Positions 1 to 6,206 of a stretch of DNA of 14,772 nucleotides are shown here, piece by piece. Each line of letters opens with the position of its first letter. Position 1 is the stretch's first letter. This DNA is from an uncultured Bacillota bacterium (GTDB lineage Bacteria > Bacillota > Clostridia > Peptostreptococcales > Anaerovoracaceae), in contig CAMNJK010000011.1 in NCBI GenBank assembly GCA_946541435.1, forward strand, positions 1-14,772, given 5' to 3'. The position numbers and the translations under genes were made by a program. The notes below the pieces were generated by a model. The model was not told the origin of the DNA, ran no database searches, and saw nothing but the letters and a program-made list of their open reading frames with translations.

Positions 1-38
1 CCGTATACTATATTAAACGATAATTGTGGTTAATTAAA

Positions 39-70
39 TAGACAAAATCATTTCTTTTTTAGAGTACAAT
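39..70 (+). promoter_or_regulatory. Possible promoter of the MocR-type regulator gene
   Basis: A TACAAT hexamer at 65-70 (5 of 6 to the sigma-70/sigma-A -10) lies about 28 bp before the chosen start. TAGACA at 39-44 is one mismatch from TTGACA, but the spacer is 20 bp, which is long, so the -35 assignment is weak. The surrounding 1-70 stretch is very AT-rich compared with the genes. MocR regulators often sit opposite their target gene, so sequence left of the window may hold a divergent gene. Confidence 0.35.
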
Positions 71-84
71 CGTCTATTGACGAT
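69..84. promoter_or_regulatory. Inverted repeat ATCGTC-TATT-GACGAT at the MocR gene 5' end
   Basis: Perfect 6-bp arms ATCGTC (69-74) and GACGAT (79-84) flank a 4-nt centre. The element begins at the end of the putative -10 box and finishes 13 bp before the start codon at 98. An autoregulatory operator or a 5' leader hairpin would fit this position. A 15-of-16 match occurs inside alaX at 14094-14109, so it may instead be a recurring genomic motif. Confidence 0.45.
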
Positions 85-97
85 GCGAGGTGCGTCC

Positions 98-1525
98 ATG
101 AAAGCGATCCTGCCGGTGCTTGACGAAGCAAAACACGAGCCCTATTACATGCAGCTCTACCGTTATCTGAAGGAAGCCATCACCCGGGGCGAGATCTCAG
201 AAGACGAACGGCTCCCGTCCCTGCGCAGCCTGTCATCTTCCACGGGGCTCTCCATGACCACCGTTGAGAAAGCCTACGACCAGCTTCTGGTGGAGGGCTA
301 CATCTACAGCCGCCCCCAGTCCGGTTTCTATGCGGGCCGGGTGTCCTCCGCCGGCGCCCCCGCTCCCGAACCCCTATCATCCCGGATAGAGGCCTCGGAA
401 ACTGTACCCTTCGAAAATCCTGTTTCTATATCAGAACTGTCTTCCCCCGGAGAAGAACCCGGGGCGTCCCCCCGATGGCTCTATGATCCGGAGTGTTTCG
501 ATTTCAACAAATGGAAGAAATGCATGAACCGGATCCTGAACGAGCATGCCCCTGCCATGTTCTTCGAAGGCGATCCCCAGGGGGAATCCGCCCTGCGGAT
601 CCAGATTGCCCGCTATCTCTATCAGTCCCGGGGCGTCAGCTGCCGTCCGGAGCAGATCGTCATCGGCGCCGGTACCCAGCAGATCACGGGACAGCTGGCC
701 AACATCCTGCGGCGGCTGAGCGTAGCCCACATCGCCCTGGAAGACCCGGGATACACCCCGGTCCGCAACGCCTTCCTGGACCGGGGCTTCGCCATCACCG
801 ATGTTCCGGTGGCGTCGGACGGTCTGATGCTGGAAAAACTGCCGGCCAATATCCGGGCCGCTGTCTATGTCAGTCCTTCCAACCACTCCTTCACCGGTTC
901 CGTCATGCCCATCGGCCGCAGGTATGAGCTGATCCGCTGGGCCATGGAAAATGACAGCTACATCATCGAGGACGACTACGACAGCGAGCTCCGGTATTTC
1001 GGCCGTCCCATTCCCGCCCTGAAGGGTCTCACCGATGACGCCGCGGATGACGGCCGGGTCATCTACCTGGGGTCCTTCTCCAGTACCCTTTACGCTGCGG
1101 TGAAGATCAGCTATATCGTCCTGCCTCCGCAGATCGCCGAAAGCTTCAGCCACCAGCTGGAAGGATACTCCCAGCCCTGCTCCAAGCTGGAACAGCTGAC
1201 CCTGGCCCTGTTCATGGAGAGCGGTTTTTACCAGACCCATATCCGGAAGCTGCGGAAGCTCTACGCCCAGAAGCTGGCCCTGGTCACGGATGTCTTCCGC
1301 CGGGAGGCCTCCGATTTCATCCGCGTGCGGAACACCTCCTCCGGCATCAGCGTCCTGCTGGAGACCACCGGCGCCAGACCCCTCAGCCAATTAAAAGAGG
1401 ATGCCGAACAGTTCGGCATCCCGGTCAGTCTTTCTTCAGATTTACTGCTGCTCTACTACAATCAGATCCCCCTGGATCAGATCCCGGAGGTCCTGTCCGC
1501 CCTGATCCGCCGCTGGCGCGGGTGA
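98..1525 (+). CDS. MocR-type GntR-family transcriptional regulator with aminotransferase-like domain
   Basis: A 475-residue protein with the two-part MocR layout. Residues 1-80 are a GntR winged helix (LPSLRSLSSSTGLSMTTVEKAY at about 39-60, ending SRPQSGFYAG). After a Ser/Pro-rich linker, residues about 125-475 form a fold-type I aminotransferase-like domain. Family landmarks include the aromatic FFEGDPQGESALR (155-167), IGAGTQQ (189-195), DPGY (216-219) and EDDYDSELRY (291-300). In family members the domain binds PLP and senses metabolites in vitamin B6, GABA or amino-acid metabolism. Oddly, the usual GTFSK motif reads GSFSS (325-329), so the Schiff-base lysine is replaced by Ser329, and the SHQ motif reads SNHS (261-264). 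The ATG at 98 is chosen because GAGGTG at 87-92 is well placed; a TTG at 77 and an ATG at 83 have no such site. It converges on yfhO with 16 bp between the stops. The target is unknown. Confidence 0.9.
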   Translation: MKAILPVLDEAKHEPYYMQLYRYLKEAITRGEISEDERLPSLRSLSSSTGLSMTTVEKAYDQLLVEGYIYSRPQSGFYAGRVSSAGAPAPEPLSSRIEASETVPFENPVSISELSSPGEEPGASPRWLYDPECFDFNKWKKCMNRILNEHAPAMFFEGDPQGESALRIQIARYLYQSRGVSCRPEQIVIGAGTQQITGQLANILRRLSVAHIALEDPGYTPVRNAFLDRGFAITDVPVASDGLMLEKLPANIRAAVYVSPSNHSFTGSVMPIGRRYELIRWAMENDSYIIEDDYDSELRYFGRPIPALKGLTDDAADDGRVIYLGSFSSTLYAAVKISYIVLPPQIAESFSHQLEGYSQPCSKLEQLTLALFMESGFYQTHIRKLRKLYAQKLALVTDVFRREASDFIRVRNTSSGISVLLETTGARPLSQLKEDAEQFGIPVSLSSDLLLLYYNQIPLDQIPEVLSALIRRWRG

Positions 1526-1541
1526 CCAGGCGAAGACAGCT

Positions 1542-4184
1542 CTACATGCCGGCGCTGACCTCGGCCTTCTTCCTCCGGAATCGCCGCCGGCGCGGATGAC
1601 CGACCAGAGACAGGCTGATCAGCAGCAGGAGCGCGATGGCCGCGCAGATGCAGCCGTTGCCCAGTCCCGGGGGCAGGAAGCTCAGCCGGATGGTATGGTC
1701 TCCCGCCGAGAGGGGGATGGCGATGAAATCGCCGCCCACCGTTTCCGTGATCTCCCGTTTGACCCCGTCCACCCGCAGGGTCCAGCCCTGTTCGCAGAGG
1801 ACTGAAGTGGTGAACATGCCTTCACTGGAGACATGGATCCTGCCTTCCAGGAACCGGTCGCCGAAGTCAGTCACTTCAAGCATATCCCGGGAGATCATCC
1901 CGTAGGCTTCATCCCAGGCCGCCTGATCCAGTGTACAGACATGGGCCCGGATGCTGCCGCCGGCGTCCGCTTCATACCGGATCTCCAGGGTAAACTCCTC
2001 GCCTTTTTCCAGCTGGCCGATATTCACCACAGCGCCGCAATCCTCCCGCAGGCTGCGGGAATCTCCGTCCTTATAGATCACATCGATGGTCTCCGCCTGC
2101 TCCGCCTCCACATAAACGTAGTGGTTCCCCGCTTCTTCCGCGGTATAGATCATCCGGAGATCCGCTTCATCCGTATTCTCCGCGTAGGCGGACAGGATGC
2201 CGTCTCCCTCGTTGGTATAGCTGACATCCGTCGCTTCGATCTCAGGCGCCTCCAGTTCACGGAAGACCCTTCCGATCCGGTTGTCCGTGGCCGCCCGGAC
2301 GTAGTCATCCAGGACCACGAAGGGATTGGTGCTGATCATATCCCAGGTCCGGATGCTGAAGGGCAGCATGTAGCCCACAGAGAGAGGATACCGGCTCTCA
2401 TAGAGTTCGCATCCGTCCGCGCTGTCCAGCCATGTGAAGTTTTCATCCTCCATGGGCGCGTCGGTGGCAATGATGTATTTCAGATTCACGATGGCATTGG
2501 TCACCGGATCCGAGATCACATAATTGTAGCGATTCTTGCCCGGTTCCCCTTCCAGACCGATCTTCTCCATCAGGGTCGTCGCTTTGGCGTTGATGGAGGA
2601 CGAGAACTGGGACAGTCCCCGGTAATGGTACAGGGCCGGCGTATTCATGATGGTCCACTCAAACAGCTCCGTGCGGGCGAACTCATCCGCGTGCTTATCG
2701 GTCAGCTGCGCGATCTGGCTGCTGCTTTCCAGATAGGGGGCCCGTTCCACATTGCCCACTTTTTCAAAGGACAGGGTCACCGTGCACAGAAGCTCCGCCG
2801 CCACCACCAGCATCACCAGCAGCATGGTGCCGCGGGCGCCCAGCCAGCCTTTGCGGTAAATGGCCAGCAGGGCCGTATACAGGGCCAGCAGGATCACGCC
2901 GATGTAGAAGTACTCGTCGCTGTCGTCCACCGCGTCCTCAAGGAGCTTGGCCATGACCAGATACCAGGCCAGACCGCCGGCGAAAATGGTCCAGATCGTC
3001 TTAAACCGCAGCTGCGGCATGCGCATCATGGCCCGGCAGCCCATGGACACCAGAACGAAGGATACTGCGAAGGACCAGCGGAAGGGCAGCTCGTTGGGGA
3101 AGTGGCAGCCGTGCCAGAGGAAATCCAGTTTGTTGACATTCAGGCTGAAGAAGAGCACCGCCAGCAGCAGCCCGTGGGCCACCTTCTCCCGCAGGGGAAT
3201 GGACCGGCCCGCGAAGAAACAGACCAGCATCATGCAGACCAGAAGTCCGCACCAGAGGTTCGGCAGCCCCGACCGGTAGCTCACATGGGACAGGGGCAGA
3301 AGCTGGTTCACCACTTCCAGGGGCTGGCTGTAGAACTCCCAGGTCTCCGGCAGTTTCGCCGGTGTATAGTAGGTGTTCTTCATGCTGATGTATGTGGGGA
3401 TCAGCATGGGCGCTGACAGGGCGGCCCCCAGCACCGAATAGAGCGCCGTGCGGCCGGTGGACACCAGAAAACCCTTCCAGCCCCCGGCCCGCGGTTTGCT
3501 GAAGTACAGCATCAGGAAATACAGGACGATGAAGATGCACATCATCATCGAGATGTAGTAATTGCAAAAGCAGGCCAGTCCCAGCGAGATGGCGTAGAGA
3601 AGGCCCCGGCCCTCTTCCACCAGGCGGGTCAGCCCCAGAATGATCAGGGGCAGCAGGGCCACCACATCCAGCCACATGATGCACCAGAAGTAGCCGCAGA
3701 CATAGGCGCACAGGGCGTAGAGGCTGCCGAAGGTGACGCGGCACCAGGCCCCCGCGCTTTCGCTGTGCATCCGGGCCAGGGCGTCCCGGCGGTACATGCG
3801 GGTCAGGAAAAGATACATGAAGCAGCCTGCCAGTCCCACCTTGATCAGCAGGAGCAGGGTCACTCCCTCCACGATGAGCCGCTCCGGGAAGAGGGCCAGC
3901 AGGAGGTTCAGGGGACTTGCGCCGTAGTAGGACAGCAGGTTCCAGAAATTAAAGCCGCCGGCCCCGTCCCAGCTGTAAAACAGGCTCCCGCCGTGATGCA
4001 GCTTGTACTGCAGTTCACTGAGGAAGGGGACGTACTGATGGTACATGTCGATGACCGTGATCTGGTTCTCGCCGAAGGGATAGATCCCTGTCAGGGCGAA
4101 TGCCAGGATCATGACCAGCACCGGCAGGAAGAAGGCCGCCGCGGCATAGCGTTGTTTATATGCGAAGCGTTTGATTTTCGTCAT
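1542..4184 (-). CDS. yfhO: YfhO-family polytopic membrane protein (putative GT-C-type glycosyl transfer to surface polymer)
   Basis: An 880-residue integral membrane protein. About 12 hydrophobic segments fill residues 15-470, a large extracytoplasmic region covers about 480-835, and one last helix (about 841-861) precedes an Arg/Lys-rich cytoplasmic tail. Family-typical stretches are DMYHQYVPF (46-54) after the first helix, the GGFNFWNLLSYYGASPLNLL block (76-95), NYYISMMM (208-215) and HGCHFPNELPFRWSF (358-372). The C-terminal FLPPGLGNG before the last helix is also typical. In Bacillus and Listeria relatives YfhO works with CsbB-like GT2 enzymes to move a sugar from undecaprenyl phosphate to lipoteichoic acid outside the membrane. 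Here its ATG overlaps the GT2 stop by 4 nt (ATGA at 4184-4181), so translation is probably coupled. The acceptor and sugar cannot be read from sequence. GCCAGCCTTTGC, a copy of the window's recurring 12-mer, lies at 2843-2854 within the gene. Confidence 0.88.
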   Translation of the reverse strand: MTKIKRFAYKQRYAAAAFFLPVLVMILAFALTGIYPFGENQITVIDMYHQYVPFLSELQYKLHHGGSLFYSWDGAGGFNFWNLLSYYGASPLNLLLALFPERLIVEGVTLLLLIKVGLAGCFMYLFLTRMYRRDALARMHSESAGAWCRVTFGSLYALCAYVCGYFWCIMWLDVVALLPLIILGLTRLVEEGRGLLYAISLGLACFCNYYISMMMCIFIVLYFLMLYFSKPRAGGWKGFLVSTGRTALYSVLGAALSAPMLIPTYISMKNTYYTPAKLPETWEFYSQPLEVVNQLLPLSHVSYRSGLPNLWCGLLVCMMLVCFFAGRSIPLREKVAHGLLLAVLFFSLNVNKLDFLWHGCHFPNELPFRWSFAVSFVLVSMGCRAMMRMPQLRFKTIWTIFAGGLAWYLVMAKLLEDAVDDSDEYFYIGVILLALYTALLAIYRKGWLGARGTMLLVMLVVAAELLCTVTLSFEKVGNVERAPYLESSSQIAQLTDKHADEFARTELFEWTIMNTPALYHYRGLSQFSSSINAKATTLMEKIGLEGEPGKNRYNYVISDPVTNAIVNLKYIIATDAPMEDENFTWLDSADGCELYESRYPLSVGYMLPFSIRTWDMISTNPFVVLDDYVRAATDNRIGRVFRELEAPEIEATDVSYTNEGDGILSAYAENTDEADLRMIYTAEEAGNHYVYVEAEQAETIDVIYKDGDSRSLREDCGAVVNIGQLEKGEEFTLEIRYEADAGGSIRAHVCTLDQAAWDEAYGMISRDMLEVTDFGDRFLEGRIHVSSEGMFTTSVLCEQGWTLRVDGVKREITETVGGDFIAIPLSAGDHTIRLSFLPPGLGNGCICAAIALLLLISLSLVGHPRRRRFRRKKAEVSAGM
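2843..2854 (-). repeat. Single copy of recurring 12-mer GCAAAGGCTGGC inside yfhO
   Basis: An exact 12-of-12 match read on the minus strand, encoding part of RKGW in YfhO. The reading frame differs from the copies in the 6207-7955 gene and alaX, so protein similarity does not explain the sharing. Confidence 0.55.
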
Positions 4185-5203
4185 GACTCGTCGATATTGC
4201 TTTCTTTTTCTATGTAGACCGGCCGGCGCTTGGCCTCCAGATACATCCGTCCGATGTACTCACCGATCACGCTGAGGATGGCGATGATCATGCCGCCGAA
4301 GAACAAAAGCAGGCAGACCAGGGATTCATAGCCCGGCACGTCCTTGCCGACCAGCAGGGTCTTCAGGAGCTCCACGATGAGGTAGATGACTGCCCCCACG
4401 GAAATGATCCCGCCCAAGAGGCCGGTGAATTTCAACGGTGCTTCCGCGAAATCCAGGAAGCCCGCGATGGCATACCTGGCCAGGCTCCACAGGGACCATT
4501 TGCTCTCTCCCGACAGCCGCTCCACATTCTCGAATTCGATCCACCGGGTATCAAAGCCCACCCATGCGAAGATCCCCTTGGAGAACCGCTGGGTCTCCGG
4601 CATCTGCAGGATGGCCCTTACCATCTGCCGGTTCATCATCCGGAAGTCCACGGCCCCGTCCACGATCTCGATGTCGCTGAACCGGTTCATGATCTTATAG
4701 AAGGCCCGGGCAAAAGCGCTGCGGATCTTCGGTTCACCCTTCCGGCTGACCCGGCGGGCGGCGCAGCTGTCGCATCCCGTCTCTTCGATGGTCCGGATCA
4801 TTTCCAGGATCAGCTCCGGCGGATGCTGCAGGTCCGCGTCGATCAGCACTGCGTAATCCGCGCCCCTGCCCTCTCTGGACGCCGCGGATGCTTTCAGTCC
4901 GGCGTACATGGCCGCCTCCTTGCCGAAGTTCCGGCTGAAGGAAATGTACCGCACCGTGGTCACATCCGTCACCGCCGCCTCCGCGATCTGTTTGATCATG
5001 GTCAGGGTCTCGTCCGTGCTGCCGTCGTCGATGAAGATATAGGAGAAATCGTACCCCTCCGCGGCTGCCGCCGTCTTCTGGACCGCATCATAAAAAGCGT
5101 CGATGTTCCGGGCCTCGTTGTAGCAGGGAACGATGATATCGACGGTCCTGGTTTCGCGGGTGTTTTCCCCTATTGTCATTGGCAGGTTCTCTGATGCATC
5201 CAT
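4181..5203 (-). CDS. Family 2 polyprenyl-phosphate glycosyltransferase, CsbB/GtrB-like
   Basis: A 340-residue enzyme with a GT-A catalytic domain (about 20-240) and two C-terminal transmembrane helices (about 258-282 and 294-318). Visible motifs are VPCYNE (25-30), DDGSTD (59-64, nucleotide-sugar binding), DADLQHPPE (122-130, metal/catalytic region), VDFRMMNR (185-192) and QRFSKGIFAWVGF (205-217). The EAKRRPVY tail is typical of the GtrB/CsbB/dolichol-phosphate-mannose-synthase-like group. Such enzymes load a sugar on undecaprenyl phosphate at the inner membrane face. It is followed by yfhO with a 4-nt overlap, the csbB-yfhO arrangement, suggesting teichoic-acid-type or other surface glycosylation. 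No GtrA/GtcA-type flippase gene is visible here. The start is uncertain: ATG 5203 has no clear ribosome site, and ATG 5179 (residue 9) would suit the predicted promoter better. Confidence 0.9.
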   Translation of the reverse strand: MDASENLPMTIGENTRETRTVDIIVPCYNEARNIDAFYDAVQKTAAAAEGYDFSYIFIDDGSTDETLTMIKQIAEAAVTDVTTVRYISFSRNFGKEAAMYAGLKASAASREGRGADYAVLIDADLQHPPELILEMIRTIEETGCDSCAARRVSRKGEPKIRSAFARAFYKIMNRFSDIEIVDGAVDFRMMNRQMVRAILQMPETQRFSKGIFAWVGFDTRWIEFENVERLSGESKWSLWSLARYAIAGFLDFAEAPLKFTGLLGGIISVGAVIYLIVELLKTLLVGKDVPGYESLVCLLLFFGGMIIAILSVIGEYIGRMYLEAKRRPVYIEKESNIDES

Positions 5204-5207
5204 GGAT

Positions 5208-5260
5208 TCAGTTTACACCAGCAGGGAAAAAACCGCAATGGGGAACGACCTGTAAACTGA
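5208..5260. promoter_or_regulatory. 10-bp inverted repeat TCAGTTTACA/TGTAAACTGA flanking the glycosyltransferase promoter region
   Basis: TCAGTTTACA at 5208-5217 and its exact reverse complement TGTAAACTGA at 5251-5260 are separated by 33 bp. The left arm covers the possible -10 of the GT2-yfhO operon, and the right arm lies upstream of its -35. This layout fits a repressor or activator acting on this operon, but no regulator can be named. The nearest other gene is the divergent lipoprotein gene. Confidence 0.5.
5210..5238 (-). promoter_or_regulatory. Possible promoter of the GT2-yfhO operon
   Basis: On the minus strand, TTGCGG (5238-5233) and TAAACT (5215-5210) are separated by exactly 17 bp. 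Each matches 4 of 6 consensus bases, so this is a modest candidate. Transcription would begin almost at the ATG at 5203, which favours translation from the ATG at 5179. Confidence 0.3.
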
Positions 5261-5264
5261 CCAT

Positions 5265-5276
5265 GCAAAGGCTGGC
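5265..5276 (+). repeat. Single copy of recurring 12-mer GCAAAGGCTGGC between divergent genes
   Basis: An exact match, preceded by AT as in other copies (ATGCAAAGGCTGGC). It lies in the intergenic region between the glycosyltransferase and the lipoprotein gene, just beyond the right arm of the inverted repeat. Confidence 0.6.
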
Positions 5277-5313
5277 GAAATGCAGTGACGCTCTTTTATT
5301 TGAGAGAATCTTC

Positions 5314-5322
5314 TGATAAAAT
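5314..5322 (+). promoter_or_regulatory. Extended -10 promoter of the lipoprotein gene
   Basis: TGATAAAAT matches TGN plus a 5-of-6 -10 hexamer (TAAAAT 5317-5322). No good -35 is present at 16-18 bp upstream, which is tolerated by extended -10 promoters. The resulting leader would be about 50 nt and contains the strong ribosome site AGGAGGT at 5368-5374. Confidence 0.4.
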
Positions 5323-5381
5323 AACAGCAGCAAAAGGATTTCGTATGATTGAATGAATTCTGATCACAGGAGGTCTATACC

Positions 5382-6086
5382 ATGAAAAAAATACTTGTTG
5401 TTGTCATGACCCTTGCAGTCATGATCCTGATCCCGCTGACCGGATGCGGCGGCAGCGGGGGCGGAAGTGCGGCCCCCACGCCGGAGGATGAAGTACGGGC
5501 CGCTGCGGAGAATTTCCTGAACGCCATGCAGGAAGGTGACCTGGAAGCGATGAAGGCATGTTCTGACCCTTCCCTCTATGAGGAAGGCGGAGATCTGTAT
5601 GCTTTTGGCACCATCAATAATATGGATCAGGTCTTTGCTGAATCCCTGGGCATGGATCTCAGCGCGGAGGATCTGGGCGAATCCACCAAAGCCGGCCTGC
5701 AGGATTTCATCGATACCCTGCTGCAGAACCTGGTGACATCGTATGAGATCACGGACGTCACCGTCGCTGATGACACCGGTACCGTCAACGTCACCACCAC
5801 CTATGGTTATGACCCGGAAAAAATGCAGGACATCGATGTCAACGATGAGATCGAGACCATGGCCGCGGATTACATGGCAGAAAACCAGGATGCCCTGCTG
5901 AAGATCTATCAGGAAGACGGCGAAGCCGCCATGATCAACAAAGTCCTGGACGATATGCTCCCCGAGATCCTGAAGTCCTATACAGACGCTGTGCTTGAGA
6001 CCGGCGAAGTCACCCAGGATTCCGCCCTGACCCTGACACAGCAGGACGGCAGCTGGGTGGTCACCGGAGAGAAGGCGACGAAATAA
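5382..6086 (+). CDS. Small secreted lipoprotein of unknown function (NTF2/DUF4878-like)
   Basis: A 234-residue protein with a type II signal peptide. MKK is followed by a hydrophobic stretch and the lipobox LTGC, with Cys22 as the lipidated residue. A Gly/Ser-rich tether (GGSGGGS) comes next. The mature acidic domain starts with a helix rich in Ala, Glu and Asp (AAENFLNAMQEGDLEAMK, about 46-63). It ends in a beta-rich stretch (TGTVNVTTTYGY, then DGSWVVTGEK). This pattern resembles DUF4878/NTF2-like lipoproteins common in Clostridia; the family assignment is tentative and no catalytic residues are evident. The start is fixed by AGGAGGT 7 nt upstream of the ATG. The gene is divergent from the glycosyltransferase operon and closes at a strong hairpin terminator. 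The protein should face the outside of the cell membrane, and its partner is unknown. Confidence 0.85.
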   Translation: MKKILVVVMTLAVMILIPLTGCGGSGGGSAAPTPEDEVRAAAENFLNAMQEGDLEAMKACSDPSLYEEGGDLYAFGTINNMDQVFAESLGMDLSAEDLGESTKAGLQDFIDTLLQNLVTSYEITDVTVADDTGTVNVTTTYGYDPEKMQDIDVNDEIETMAADYMAENQDALLKIYQEDGEAAMINKVLDDMLPEILKSYTDAVLETGEVTQDSALTLTQQDGSWVVTGEKATK

Positions 6087-6145
6087 TTACGCGCAAGGAC
6101 CCCATACCGGAATATGCTCATAAATGGAGCTGTTGCACGAATCGC

Positions 6146-6159
6146 TTCATGTACATGAA
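6146..6159. repeat. 14-bp perfect palindrome TTCATGTACATGAA
   Basis: The palindrome abuts and partly overlaps the A-rich base of the next hairpin (6158-6187). In RNA the two structures would compete for A6158-A6159. It could be a protein-binding site or part of a longer terminator structure; nothing else identifies it. Confidence 0.5.
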
Positions 6160-6187
6160 AGAGGAGGCCTCTGCAGCCTCCTCTTTT
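6158..6187 (+). terminator. Rho-independent terminator, possibly bidirectional
   Basis: The stem AGAGGAGGC (6160-6168) pairs perfectly with GCCTCCTCT (6176-6184) around a 7-nt loop. A further 2 A-T pairs extend it, and a T tract follows (TTTT through 6187). It ends the lipoprotein transcript about 70 bp after its stop. The convergent secreted-protein gene stops at 6207, so the same hairpin may also end that operon, although its minus-strand T tract is short. Confidence 0.85.
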
Positions 6188-6206
6188 GATGCCGTTTAGT
6201 CGTCGT

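Noticed and set aside
77..97. Upstream TTG (77) or ATG (83) start for the MocR gene
   Set aside because: Only the ATG at 98 has a ribosome site (GAGGTG) at proper spacing, and the extra residues match nothing in the family.
1526..1541. Terminator between the MocR gene and yfhO
   Set aside because: The gap is only 16 bp and contains no hairpin with a T tract.
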